From positions 186,001-250,000 of the forward strand of contig CAVVPZ010000001.1 in the NCBI GenBank assembly GCA_963750255.1: a stretch of 64,000 nt of DNA. The letters run 5' to 3'. This DNA is from DATLED01 sp963750255 (GTDB lineage: Bacteria > Actinomycetota > Acidimicrobiia > Acidimicrobiales > CADCTF01). Position numbers and translations under genes: made by a program. Positions within the stretch are counted from its first letter, which is position 1. Each line of letters opens with the position of its first letter. Positions 8,268 through 18,031 of this stretch are shown piece by piece. The notes beneath the pieces are model-generated. The model was not told the origin of the DNA and ran no database searches. It saw nothing but the letters and a program-made list of their open reading frames with translations.

Positions 8268-9125
8268 ATGGCAATCAAGCGTGTGGGCATCGTCGGTTCG
8301 GGGATCATGGGATCGGGCATCGCCGAGGTGGCGGCCAAGACCGGCCACGAGGTGGTACTCCGCTCCCGCAAGCAGGAGTCGGCCGACGCCATGGTGGCAA
8401 GCCTCGAGAAGTCACTGGCCAAGCAGGTCGAGCGGGGCAAGCTCTCCGAGTCCGAGTCAGCCGACGTCCTCGCCCGGGTCAGCGCCACGAGCAGCCTCGA
8501 CGACCTCAAGGACTGCGATCTCGTCATCGAGTCGGTCGTCGAAGACCTCGCCGTGAAAAAGGAGCTCTTCAACGAGCTCGACCGCATCGTCAAGGACGGC
8601 GCCATCCTGGCCACCAACACGTCGACCCTCGCCGTGGTCGAGATGGCGATGCAGACCGGCCGCGCCGACCGCGTGCTCGGCATCCACTTCTTCAACCCAG
8701 CGCCCATGATGAGCCTCGTCGAGATCGTGCAGCCCCTCACCGCCAGCGAGGACACCGTGGCCGACGCCCGCGCCTTCGTCGAAAAGTGCGGCAAGACCGC
8801 AGTGCTCGTCGGCGACCAGGCCGGCTTCATCGTCAACAACTTGCTCTTCCCCTACCTCAACAACGCCGTGCGCCTCTACGAAGCCGGCGTCGCGACCAAG
8901 GAAGACATCGACGAAGCCATGAAGGGCGGGTGCAACTTCCCCATGGGCCCCTTCGCACTCCTCGACCTCGTGGGCCTCGACACGAGCCTGAGCATCCTCG
9001 ACGCCCTCTACGCCGAGTTCAAGGACCCCAACTACGCCGCCCGGCCCCTCCTCCGGCGCATGGTTGCCGCCGAGCAACTCGGTCGGAAGTCGGGCAAGGG
9101 CTTCTACGACTACGCCAAGCGCTGA
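8268..9125 (+). CDS. hbd: 3-Hydroxybutyryl-CoA dehydrogenase
   Basis: 285 residues from ATG 8268 (an upstream in-frame start at 8217 would intrude on the divergent gene). The NAD-binding fold begins VGIVGSGIMGSGIAEVAAKTGHEVVLRSR. The family signature follows: LVIESVVEDLAVKKELFNELD, ATNTSTLAV, GIHFFNPAPMMSLVEIV with the catalytic His, and GFIVNNLLFPYLNNAVRLYEAGVA. The C-terminal dimerisation domain ends GRKSGKGFYDY. It oxidises (S)-3-hydroxybutyryl-CoA to acetoacetyl-CoA, or runs in reverse with the thiolase at 40.4 kb, supplying crotonyl-CoA precursors for the ethylmalonyl-CoA route represented by the mutase at 20.7 kb. Confidence 0.93.
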   Translation: MAIKRVGIVGSGIMGSGIAEVAAKTGHEVVLRSRKQESADAMVASLEKSLAKQVERGKLSESESADVLARVSATSSLDDLKDCDLVIESVVEDLAVKKELFNELDRIVKDGAILATNTSTLAVVEMAMQTGRADRVLGIHFFNPAPMMSLVEIVQPLTASEDTVADARAFVEKCGKTAVLVGDQAGFIVNNLLFPYLNNAVRLYEAGVATKEDIDEAMKGGCNFPMGPFALLDLVGLDTSLSILDALYAEFKDPNYAARPLLRRMVAAEQLGRKSGKGFYDYAKR

Positions 9126-9224
9126 CGCTGGTTCTCCATCGTCGCCCAGGACTAGGACCCCTGGGTAGCGGGGTACATTCGCTCCCGACCTGAGCGCGCC
9201 CCCCTGCAGCCGAATCGACAGCCT

Positions 9225-10802
9225 GTGAGTCTCACCAACCGAATCGGCCTGTCTCTCGTGGTGCCGATGTTCAACGAGGAAGAACTCGCCCGCGAGTCGA
9301 TCGCGGCCGGAATCGCGGCTGGGGAATCCCTGATCGCCGCCGGATACATCGAGAGTTTCGAGGTCGTGCCCGTCGACGACGGATCCAGCGACGGGACCGC
9401 TGGCATCCTGCGCCACGTCGCTGCGTCCGACCCCCGGGTGCGGCCCGCCTACCACCGCGCCAACCGGGGCCTCGGTGGCGCCGTCCGGACGGGACTGGCG
9501 GCCGCCACCGGCGAGCTCCTGCTCTACACCGACGCGGACCTTCCCTGCGACCTGATCACTGCGCTCCCCACCGCCATGGAACTCATCGGCGCACCAAAGA
9601 TCGGTCTCGTCGCCGGTTACCGCACCAGTCGGGGCGGCGAAGATTGGCGTCGCAGCGTCTATTCACGCGGATGGAACCTCCTCGCTCGGACGGTGCTGCG
9701 CGTCGATGTCCGCGACATCAACTTCGCCTTCAAGCTCTTGCGTCGCAGCGCATACGAGCGCCTCGTCCTCACGGCCGAAGGGTCGTTCATCGACGCCGAG
9801 TTGGTGGCCGAGGTCGTCCGCTGCGGGCTCGAGGTGCGCCAGTTCGGCCTCGACTACTCGGCGCGGGGTCGTGGAACCTCGACGCTCTCGTCAGCCAGCG
9901 TCATCTCCTCGATGACCGGCGATCTCCTTCGGGCGCGCCGCTCGTACCGACGCACACGGACGAACCCGAATGGCTCGCGCCCGCTGGTCGTGGTCAACGC
10001 CGACGACTTCGGCCTGACGAGGGCAGTCAACGCGGGCATCGTGCGCGGTCATCGCGAGGGCATCATCACCAGCACCTCGATCCTGGCCAACGCACCTGCC
10101 TTTGCCAATGGGGTCTGCCTTCTCCGCGACACGCCCACGTTGGACGTGGGAGTCCATCTGGCGATCGTCGGCGAGGACCCGCCGGTGTTGAGCGCCCACG
10201 AGATCCCCACGCTCGTCCGCAACGGGCGCTTCCGCCTGCACTGGAAGTCGCTCGTCGGCGCGCTGGCGCGGGGCCAGATCGACCCTGACGACATCCGCCG
10301 AGAGTTCGCAGCACAGATCGAGGCGGTGCAAGCCGAGGGGCTGGCGATCAGCCATCTCAATGCCCACCAGCACGTGCACCTGTGGCCCACGATCTCGCCG
10401 ATCGTCGTCGCGCTCGCCCTCGATAACGGCGTCTCGGCCATTCGGATCCCCGAGCACGCACCGGTCGTCGGTGCTCCCGTCAACCTGCTCGCCCGCCGGC
10501 TGCGGGCCGAGGTCGTTGCCGCAGGCCTCACGGCGCCCGGCTACCTCGCCGGACTCGCCGAGGCCGGAGGCATGACCCTCGCCATCTTCAAGCGGGCCAT
10601 CATCGAGGCGGCGACTTCCGACCTCGACGTCGTCGAGATCGCCTGCCATCCAGGCGAAGCAGTCGACCCCGACCGCCACCGGTACGACTGGGACTACCAC
10701 TGGGGATCCGAACTCGACGCCGTGTGCGATCCGAGCCTGCGGCGCATGGCCACCGACCTCGGACTGGTCTTGGGAGGGTTCCGAGACCTGGTATCCCGTT
10801 GA
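9225..10802 (+). CDS. Fusion: family-2 glycosyltransferase + YdjC/ChbG-like deacetylase
   Basis: 525 residues from GTG 9225. Residues 1 to about 240 form a DPM1-like GT2 domain: LVVPMFNEEE, VDDGSSDGT (51-58), RGLGGAVRTG and the metal-binding YTDADLP (DAD at 103-105). Residues about 253-525 form a YdjC domain: VVNADDFGLTRAVNAGI (258-263 core), VGVHLAIVG, LNAHQHVHLWPTI (HQHVH 381-385) and VVEIACHPGEA, the Asp/His metal ligands of the NodB-unrelated carbohydrate deacetylases. The fusion suggests that a sugar is transferred (probably to a polyprenyl or lipid carrier) and its N-acetyl group removed by one protein. The TGA overlaps the TTG start of the next gene. No frame error. Confidence 0.88.
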   Translation: MSLTNRIGLSLVVPMFNEEELARESIAAGIAAGESLIAAGYIESFEVVPVDDGSSDGTAGILRHVAASDPRVRPAYHRANRGLGGAVRTGLAAATGELLLYTDADLPCDLITALPTAMELIGAPKIGLVAGYRTSRGGEDWRRSVYSRGWNLLARTVLRVDVRDINFAFKLLRRSAYERLVLTAEGSFIDAELVAEVVRCGLEVRQFGLDYSARGRGTSTLSSASVISSMTGDLLRARRSYRRTRTNPNGSRPLVVVNADDFGLTRAVNAGIVRGHREGIITSTSILANAPAFANGVCLLRDTPTLDVGVHLAIVGEDPPVLSAHEIPTLVRNGRFRLHWKSLVGALARGQIDPDDIRREFAAQIEAVQAEGLAISHLNAHQHVHLWPTISPIVVALALDNGVSAIRIPEHAPVVGAPVNLLARRLRAEVVAAGLTAPGYLAGLAEAGGMTLAIFKRAIIEAATSDLDVVEIACHPGEAVDPDRHRYDWDYHWGSELDAVCDPSLRRMATDLGLVLGGFRDLVSR

Positions 10803-11467
10803 GGACGGCCTACCGGGCCGCGGGTGGGAGCCGCCGACTCACGGCGGGAGCGCCGCGTTCGGTGCGGGCGCACGCCGCCGTACGGTCGGCCACGTGTCCC
10901 CTCGACACCGTCGTCGATGCCGTTGCGGGCAGCACCCGGGTGCTCGAGGTCGGCTGCGGGTACGGGTTGGTCGCCGCCATGCTCGCCGCCGCCGACTCGC
11001 GCCGGCACGTAGTCGGCGTCGACATCGATTCAGCGAAGGTGGCGGGCGCGGCGGCCATCGTCGCCAACGTCCGACGCGCCGGCGGTGACCTCACGATCGA
11101 CCTTGCCGGGCCCGACGCGTCCGTCGGCCCCTGGGATGCCATCGTCGTCGTCGATGTCCTGTACCTCTTTCCCCCCGATCAGCAGGCCGGCGCGGTGGCG
11201 GAGTGGGCGCAGATGCTGGCCCCGGGCGGCGTGTTGGCGGTGAAAGAGATGGCCGGTCGGCCCCGCTGGAAGGCCCGGTGGAACCTGGCCCAGGAGCGAC
11301 TTGCGGTGCGAACGCTGCGCTGGACGTCAGGAGCAGCAATCGCCCCACCGACCCCCGACGCCGTTCGCTCGTGGATGACCGCGGCCGGATTGTCCTACGA
11401 CGGCCGCCGCCTCGATCGCGGCTACCTGCATCCTCATTTCTTGCACCTCGGTCGGAGGCGCGCGTGA
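10799..11467 (+). CDS. SAM-dependent methyltransferase in a glycan operon
   Basis: About 222 residues if started at TTG 10799, which overlaps the upstream stop (TTGA); the frame is open for 25 codons further upstream inside the preceding gene, so the coupled start is preferred. Motif I is TRVLEVGCGYGLVAAML, strand 2 ends VVGVDIDSAKV, motif II WDAIVVVDVLYLF and motif III MLAPGGVLAVKEM. Co-expression with a GT2-deacetylase and a membrane mannosyltransferase suggests methylation of a sugar or lipid head group, but nothing in the sequence fixes the substrate. Confidence 0.78.
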   Translation: MRTAYRAAGGSRRLTAGAPRSVRAHAAVRSATCPLDTVVDAVAGSTRVLEVGCGYGLVAAMLAAADSRRHVVGVDIDSAKVAGAAAIVANVRRAGGDLTIDLAGPDASVGPWDAIVVVDVLYLFPPDQQAGAVAEWAQMLAPGGVLAVKEMAGRPRWKARWNLAQERLAVRTLRWTSGAAIAPPTPDAVRSWMTAAGLSYDGRRLDRGYLHPHFLHLGRRRA

Positions 11468-12615
11468 TCGAGGCCCTGGGCCGGTCACGGCGGGCGCTCC
11501 TGCTCGGCTACGTGGCACTGGCGGCGGTGCTGCTGGTGATCGCGGCCCTGTCGCATCGCTTCTTGTCGGCCGGCCCCTATCCCTCCGGGCCTGCGGGTCG
11601 CCTCGCGTTCTGGCCGTGGGCGAATTGGGACGCAGGCTGGTACAACACGATCGCCACCGAGGGATACACGTACTGGGGGCCGAGCCGGCAGGCGTCGGTC
11701 GCCTTCTTCCCCGCCTATCCGGCCCTCATGCGCCTCGGGGGATACGTCGTCGGCGACGCCCTGACCGCCGGGGTGTGCATCTCGTACGCCGCTGGTGTCA
11801 CTGCCGTGCTCGGCGTGCAGCAACTGGCCCGCCGGCACGTGCCCGAACACGCCGGTCTGGCCGTCGCCCTCTTTGCGCTGGCGCCGTTCTCGTTCTATTT
11901 CTTCGGGGTGGTCTACGCCGATGCGGTGTTCGTGGCCGCCGCCGTGTGGTCCTTCGTCCTCTTCGAACAGCGCCGGCTGTGGCTCGGACTCGCCGTCGGT
12001 GCCGTCGCCACCGCCGCCCGCCCGGTCGGTCCTGCGCTCACCCTCGCCTTGATGGTGTTGGTCGTCACGAACGACCGCGCTCCCCATCTGCCGAGCCGCT
12101 CCGAGTTGCGAGGGCGCCTGCGCCCCCTCGCGGCGGCGGCTGCGACTGGAGCGGGATTCCTCACCTACCTCGCCTACCTGCAGTGGCGCTTTCAGGAACC
12201 GTTCGCCTTCGCCCTGGTCGAAGGTGCCCCGGGATGGGAGAAAGGCCTGACGCTGCACACGCTTCTGAAGGTCGACTACTTCCGCTTCGTGGCGGCCGGA
12301 GACGCGATCCCGATCCTCGCCCTCACCCTGGGAGCCGCACTGGTGTTCGTCGGCTGTGGACTGTTGGTGACGATGTGGCGTCGCTTCGGCCCGGCCTATG
12401 CCACATTGACCGCCTCCGTGCTCATCGTCCCCTTCTGCCTGAGCGGCGACTTGCTCGGGATGGGGCGCTACGCCCTGGCCGCATTTCCGGTCCCCCTGGC
12501 GGCCGCGGCGGTGCTCGGGCCGCGGCCCCGTTGGGCGATCGTGGCCCTCACTACCAGCGCCGGGCTCCTCGGACTCATGTACTCCTACTACGCCCGAGAC
12601 TTCTACCTCAGCTGA
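11464..12615 (+). CDS. Multi-pass membrane mannosyltransferase (PIG-V-like)
   Basis: 383 residues from GTG 11464, coupled to the preceding gene (GTGA). About nine or ten hydrophobic segments are visible. The first extracytoplasmic loop carries WPWANWDAGWYNTIATEGY, the Asp-containing loop typical of GPI mannosyltransferase II/PIG-V and GT-C enzymes; FFPAYPALMRLG and FSFYFFGVVYADAVF fit the same family. Such enzymes use polyprenyl-phosphate-mannose on the outer face of the membrane. Together with the two upstream genes it forms a three-gene envelope-glycan operon in which the GT2 domain could make the polyprenyl-linked donor. Confidence 0.82.
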   Translation: MIEALGRSRRALLLGYVALAAVLLVIAALSHRFLSAGPYPSGPAGRLAFWPWANWDAGWYNTIATEGYTYWGPSRQASVAFFPAYPALMRLGGYVVGDALTAGVCISYAAGVTAVLGVQQLARRHVPEHAGLAVALFALAPFSFYFFGVVYADAVFVAAAVWSFVLFEQRRLWLGLAVGAVATAARPVGPALTLALMVLVVTNDRAPHLPSRSELRGRLRPLAAAAATGAGFLTYLAYLQWRFQEPFAFALVEGAPGWEKGLTLHTLLKVDYFRFVAAGDAIPILALTLGAALVFVGCGLLVTMWRRFGPAYATLTASVLIVPFCLSGDLLGMGRYALAAFPVPLAAAAVLGPRPRWAIVALTTSAGLLGLMYSYYARDFYLS

Positions 12616-12652
12616 ACAATCCGGCCGCAAGACGTAGGAAAAGGGGTGACTT

Positions 12653-12678
12653 GTTTCGTTACCCATGGGTAAGGAAAC
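12653..12678. promoter_or_regulatory. 26-bp dyad upstream of secreted-protein gene
   Basis: The perfect core TTACCCATGGGTAA (12659-12672) is extended by GTTTC on the left and GAAAC on the right with one G/G mismatch on each side. It lies 43 bases before the GTG start at 12721 and 38 bases after the preceding stop. Its symmetry and A/T-richer context suggest a repressor operator or a leader hairpin; a terminator is less likely as no U run follows. Nothing else is evident in the 105-base gap. Confidence 0.5.
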
Positions 12679-12720
12679 TGAGTGGCGACCGTCACACCAC
12701 CGCCGTAGGAGTCGAACCCC

Positions 12721-14136
12721 GTGCACGAGTCACGAACTCTTCGTCGAGCCCTCATCGCAAGTACCGCCGCGCTCTGCCTGATCGGTGTCGCGGCCGTGGG
12801 CTCGCCTGTCCGCGCCGAGGACCCGTTCATCGCCGGCAGCGGACGAGCCGACGCCAAGATCCTCCGCATGGGGCCGTCGGCGGGCCGGCTCTCGTTCGCC
12901 CCGACCATCGGACTCACCCTCGCCGACTACGTCGGCACCCTCGGCCGGGGTGAGTCACGCACGGCCGACTACGCCGCCCTCGACGGGAGCGTGCCCGACA
13001 GCTTCCGCAGCCAGTTGCCGACCGTTCGAGCCGAGTCGACCGACGACGATGCCGGCACCACGAAGTCCGCCGGCTTCGCCTCCTCCCCCTCCTCATCGCC
13101 GATCTACGTCGGCGGCTCCGAACAGACGGCCACCGCAACCAAGGAACCGACGGGCTCGAGCACCTACACCTTCGGTGCCTACCGCCTCCCCGGCGTCTTC
13201 GAGGTCGGCGGCAGTACGGCCACGGCACGAGCCGGCATCGTCGCCGGGAAGACCCGCGAGGCCGTGGGCACCACCAAGATCTCGAACATCAGCCTGGGCG
13301 GTGGCGTCGTCTCGCTCACCGGGCTCACGTGGGAGGCCGTCCAACGCACGGGAGCCGGCGCGGGAACGAGCGCGACCTTCCGGATCGACGGGGTCACCAT
13401 CGGGGCGGGACCGCTGGCCCAGAAGCTCACCGTCCCCGACGGCGGCCAGAACCTGGCCGCCGTCCTCGGGCCGATCAACACCGCGCTCGCCCCGAGCGGG
13501 CTCCAGGTCGTCCTGCCCTCGACCAGCACCGAGGGCGGCTTGGCCCGCGTCGGGCCGCTCTCAGTCCAGATGGCCGACTCCCAGGTGGGGCGGGCCGCCC
13601 TCGGCCCCGTGCTGGCCGCCGTTCAGCCGATCCGCGATCCCATCACCGGCGCCCTGATCAACGCCAACGCCGAGTTCTCGACCGCCGTGCTGTTGGCTGA
13701 CGTCGCCGTCGGCGTGTTCTCGGGCGCCGGTCGCAACGACATCGAGTTCGGCGGCGCCAGCGCTTACACCGAGGGGGAACGGTTCGACAACCCGTTCGGT
13801 GCCTTCAGCCTGGGCACGTTCACCCCGCCGGAGAGCGGCGGCACCTCATTCGATTTGCCCTCCGCCACCGTCCCATCGTCCGACACCTTCGTGCCCGATG
13901 CCGTGCCCTCGACGCCGCTGGACGCGCCGACCCAAGCCGCGCCCCTCCCTGCTCCCGCCGCCGACGCGGGCGCCGGTGGGACCGCCGCACCTGTCGCCTC
14001 CACTCGGACCGTCGCCGGCCACCGCGGCGGGATCGCCTTCTGGATCGGCATGTTCGGCCTGCTCGCTGCGCTGGGTGTGGCCTATGCCGACTACCGCCGC
14101 ATCCGCAGCACCCGCCGAACCATCGTCGTCTCCTGA
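12721..14136 (+). CDS. Secreted, C-terminally membrane-anchored protein of unknown function
   Basis: 471 residues from GTG 12721. A signal peptide is clear (basic TLRRALIAS, hydrophobic TAALCLIGVAAVG, likely cleavage after VRAED). The middle is rich in Gly, Ala, Ser and Thr with beta-type repeats (ISNISLGGGVVSLTGLTW, FRIDGVTIGAGPLAQKLTVP). A Pro/Ala-rich stalk precedes one C-terminal membrane helix (IAFWIGMFGLLAALGVAYA) and a basic tail. That is a type I surface-protein layout without LPXTG. It is followed 21 bases later by a Liv-type importer gene and may share its transcript, so a role in presenting or binding substrate at the surface is possible. I do not recognise the family. Confidence 0.7.
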   Translation: MHESRTLRRALIASTAALCLIGVAAVGSPVRAEDPFIAGSGRADAKILRMGPSAGRLSFAPTIGLTLADYVGTLGRGESRTADYAALDGSVPDSFRSQLPTVRAESTDDDAGTTKSAGFASSPSSSPIYVGGSEQTATATKEPTGSSTYTFGAYRLPGVFEVGGSTATARAGIVAGKTREAVGTTKISNISLGGGVVSLTGLTWEAVQRTGAGAGTSATFRIDGVTIGAGPLAQKLTVPDGGQNLAAVLGPINTALAPSGLQVVLPSTSTEGGLARVGPLSVQMADSQVGRAALGPVLAAVQPIRDPITGALINANAEFSTAVLLADVAVGVFSGAGRNDIEFGGASAYTEGERFDNPFGAFSLGTFTPPESGGTSFDLPSATVPSSDTFVPDAVPSTPLDAPTQAAPLPAPAADAGAGGTAAPVASTRTVAGHRGGIAFWIGMFGLLAALGVAYADYRRIRSTRRTIVVS

Positions 14137-14157
14137 CCCCCCAACACGGAGCCCAAC

Positions 14158-15893
14158 GTGCCTTCCCCCGCCCCACGTTCCCCGGCCATTCCCCGTGCCT
14201 CGGCTGCCCGCCGCGTCTTCAAGGGCTACGGACCGCTGGTCGTCTTCGCTCTCCTCTTCGCGCTGATGGCTGCCTTCGTGCCCACCGTCGACCGTGAGGA
14301 GTCGGTGTCGGCCGGGGGGACAGGCACCACGGCGACGATCCCCGACTTCTCTGCCGGCGACCAGAACGGCGCGACCGAGACGACCGACACCACCGACACC
14401 GGCGCGACGCCGTCGGCGCCGGCCGCCGGCGGAACGGTGACGTCGACCCAGGGCGGCACCAAGCCCGGCGCGCCGGCCACGACCGGGTCGGGCACGAAGG
14501 GCGCTGGGCAACCCACGGCCGCCGGGGTGTTGAAGTGCAGCGACCGCGACAAGCAGATCCCCGGCGATCCCTACTCACCGCCGTGCTTGGTCTTCAAGGG
14601 CGACAACGGTGGGGCGACGGCGAAGGGCGTGACCGACAAGGAGATCGTCGTGTCGGCCCGCATCCTCGATGAGAAGGGCTTCCAGCAGACGCTGGCGGCG
14701 CTGGCCGGCGCCGAGATCACCGACAAGCCTGAGGACGTCAAGCGCACGATCTCGCGCGCTGGCTGAGTACCTCAACAAGCGCATGCAGTTCTACGGGCGC
14801 CAGATCAAGATCGTCTTCTACAACGGCAAGGGATCGAGCACCAACGAGCTCCTCGGCGGCGGCCAGGCCGAGGCGGAGGCCGATGCCGTCACGTCCTCGG
14901 AGCAGATCAAGGCCTTCGCCGAGATCAACGGCGGCACCCCTCCCTTCAGTGACGCCCTCGCCCGCCGCAAGGTGATCGCCTTCGGCGCCCCGTATCTCTC
15001 GCGGGAGTGGATGATCAAGCGCCGTCCCTACAACTGGTCGACGGCCACCGACTGCTCGATCATCAGCGAGTCGGGATCGGAGTTCTCGGTCAAGCAACTC
15101 GGCTCGAAGAACGCCGACTTCGCCGGTCCCGGTCTGCAAGGGCCAGCCCCGCAAGTTCGCCATCCTCGCCCCCGAGAACCCGTGGTACCAGGAGTGCGTC
15201 GCCGCGGCCAAGAAGATCGTCACCAAGGCCGGCCAGCCCGAGCCGCAGAGCATCGCCTACAAGCTCGACATCAACTCGATGTCGAACCAGGCCGCCAGCG
15301 TCATCGCCAAGCTCAAGAGCGAGGGCATCACCACGGTGACGTGCGGCTGCGACCCGATCTTCCCGGTCTTCCTCACGTCGAAGGCCCAGGAGCAGGGCTA
15401 CAACCCGGAGTGGATCGTCGTGGCGGACGGCGGCCACCGACATCGACCTCGTCGGCCAGCTCTACGACCAGGAGCAGTGGAAGCGTGCCTTCGGCATCTC
15501 GTACCTCGGGCCGACCCTGCCGCTGCGGGCCGGGCTCGGGTACGCCGCCTACAAGACCGTGCGCAACGACGAGCCGGCGTTCGCCGTCGAGGCCATCTAC
15601 GCCCAGATGTACATGCTCGCCCTCGGCATCCAGCATGGCCGGGCCGGACCTGACGCCCGCAGACCTACGAGCAGGGGATGTTCGCCTACCCCGGCGGCAC
15701 GGGCCCGTTCGGCACGTGGGGCTTCGACTCCGACAGCTACACGCCGACCCAGGACTACCGGGTGATCTGGTGGGATCCGTCTCGAACCTCCGGACAGAAC
15801 GGGAAGCAGGGAAGCTACGTCGAGTCCTACGGCGGCAAGCGTTTCAAGCTCGGTCAACTCCCGGCAGAGGACCCCAAGGTCTTCGGTCGATGA
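14158..15893 (+). CDS. Liv-type ABC importer substrate-binding protein, helix-anchored (frameshifted)
   Basis: GTG 14158 to TGA 15891-15893, restored across single extra bases near 14755, 15137, 15435, 15650 and 15663. Instead of a lipobox it has an N-terminal membrane helix (LVVFALLFALMAAFVP), then about 90 residues of Thr/Gly/Ala-rich linker. The periplasmic-binding-protein domain follows (KGVTDKEIVVSARILDEKGFQ, KIVFYNGKGSS, KFAILAPENPWYQECVAAAKKI, TVTCGCDPIFPVFL). The ending FAYPGGTGPFGTWGFDSDSYTPTQDYRVIWWDP is in the right frame again. Position before LivH/M/F/G-like genes identifies it as the receptor for branched-chain amino acids, amides or similar. The stop overlaps the permease ATG. 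Confidence 0.85.
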
Positions 15894-18031
15894 GCGCCGA
15901 CACCATCCGGGTCCGTGGCCTGGTGATCGACCGCCGGCTGGCCACCGCTGTCGGCGCCGTCGCCGGATCCTCGTGCTGTGGCCCGTGTCCAACCTCGTGC
16001 TCCCCGACGGCGCGCCGCTCGGCGTCGTGCTGCAGGGCGCGGTCTTCGGCACCGTCACCGCGCTGCTCGCGATGGGGCTGATCCTCATCTACCGCAGCGA
16101 CTCGATCGTCAACTTCGCCTACGGCTCCATGGGTGGCGTGGGCGCCGTGCTCGCCGTGAACCTCTACCTCGAGGCCCACCTTCCGTACCTCGTGGCTGCT
16201 GCGATCGGTCTCGCCGTCGGGCTCGCGGTCGGCGGACTGGTGGAGGTGCTGGTCATCCGTCGCTTTGCCGATTCGTCTCGCTTGGTGCTCACCGTGGCCA
16301 CCATCGGATTGGCGCAGGTCCTGGGCGGCATCGAGTTGATCATCCCCCGCCTGTTCGGCTCGGCCGGACTGGTCGGCGGCTTCCGGACGCCGTTCACCTT
16401 CGGCTTCAACATCGAGCCGGTGCGCTTCACCGGCGACCACCTCCTGATCGTGGCCTCCGTGCCACCGGTCATCGCCGCGCTGGCGTGGTTCCTCCTCCGG
16501 ACCGACTCGGGCGCCGCCGTGCGGGCCGCAGCCGAGAACCGCGAGCGAGCCTTGCTGTTGGGCATCCCCATCCAGCGGCTCTCGACCTTGGTGTGGATCA
16601 TCTCTGGTGGTCTGGCCGCCTTCACCGCCATCATGAAGGCGCCCTTCGCCGGTTCGGTGTCGACGGCGTTGGGCGGGCCGACGCTCCTGCTGCCCGCGCT
16701 CGCCGCCGCCGTGGTGGCCAAGATGGAGTCGCTGCCCCGGGCGTTTGCCGCCGGGATCGGCCTGGGCGTGCTCGAACAGGTGGTGTTCTGGAACACCGGG
16801 AAAGCCTCGACCATCGACGTTGCCTTCCTCGTCGTGATCATCGTCGCCCTCCTCGTCCAGAAGGTCTCGATCTCGCGTGCCGCGGCCAGCGGCGCCGGCA
16901 ACTGGTCGCTCGCCGGCGTCCTTCGACCGATCCCTTCGGAGTTGCGCGCCCTGCCCGAGGTGCGGGCGGCCCGAATCGGCCTGCCGGCGATCGCCCTGCG
17001 TGGCGGCCGTGATCTTGCCCCGCGGCTTCGAACCGTCGGACCAGATCCTGTTGTCCGTGGCCGCCGTGTGGGGCATGGTCGCCATCTCTCTCGTGGTGCT
17101 CACCGGCTGGGGCGGCAACATCAGCCTCGGACAGTTCGCCATCGTCGGCGTCGGCGCCCTGGTGGCCGGCAACATCGCCACCCGCTGGAGCCTCGACCTG
17201 TTCGTCATCCTCCTCATCTCCGGGGTCTCGGGCGCGGTCATCGCCCTGCTCGTCGGCCTTCCCGCCTTGCGCATCAAGGGGCTCTTCCTGGCCGTGTCGA
17301 CGCTTGCCTTCGCCGTCGCCCTCGACAGCTACTTCCTCAATCCCAACAACCTGCCTGGCTTCGTTCCGGGAGGGATCACGCGGCCGGTGCTGTGGCGTCG
17401 ATTCGACCTCGAAAACCAGTTGACGATGTACTACCTGTGCCTCGCCTTCCTCATCTTCACCATCCTCGCCGCCATGGGGGTGCGGCGCTCGCGGACAGGG
17501 CGCGTGCTGCTGGCCACCAAGGACAACGAACGGGCGGCGTCGGCGGCGGCGGTTCCCATCACGTCCGTCAAACTCACTGCCTTTCTGTTCTCGGGCGTGA
17601 TCGCGGGCATCGCCGGCGGGCTCTACGTGTTTGTCGTGCGAGCGGTCGGTACGGGCTCGTTCCAACCCACGCTCTCGCTTGAAGTGTTCTCGATGGCCGT
17701 CATCGGTGGACTCGGCTCGATCGGTGGCTCCTTGCTCGGCGTCTTCACGTTCCGCTTCCTCGCCCGAGTGCTGAGCGGCGAACTCCGCCTGATCATCTCC
17801 GGAGCGGGGCTGCTGTTCGTGTTGCTCGTCCTGCCCGGCGGGCTCGGACAGGCCGTCGTCGCCGCCCGCGATCGCCTTCTCCGCGTGGTCGCCGACCGTC
17901 GCGGCATCGTCGTGCCGTCGTTGCTGGCCGACAAGCGGGACACCGAGAGTGCCAGCGACCACCCCGAGGACGAGACGGCTGTGCTCGCTGGCGCCCTCGA
18001 CGACGAACACCTCGTGGGGGTCGGCCGATGA
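15890..18031 (+). CDS. Fused LivH-LivM permease of Liv-type ABC importer
   Basis: About 713 residues from ATG 15890 to TGA 18029-18031. The first half is LivH-like (GLILIYRSDSIVNFAYGSMGGVGAVL, LTVATIGLAQVLGGIELI, ENRERALLLGIPIQRLSTLVWIISGGLAAF). The second half is LivM-like (VVLTGWGGNISLGQFAIVGVGA, LFLAVSTLAFAVALDSYFLNP, KDNERAASAAAVPITSVKLTAFLFSGVIAGIAGGLY). The two are usually separate proteins; here no stop and no start separate them. One missing base near 15965 and one extra near 17000 interrupt the frame. The second lies in the LivH-LivM linker, so the fusion should be confirmed on corrected sequence. Confidence 0.83.

Noticed and set aside
12616..12720. The leader before the secreted-protein gene as a c-di-GMP or c-di-AMP riboswitch
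   Set aside because: Apart from the dyad it lacks the conserved core bases of the GEMM and ydaO classes as I know them.
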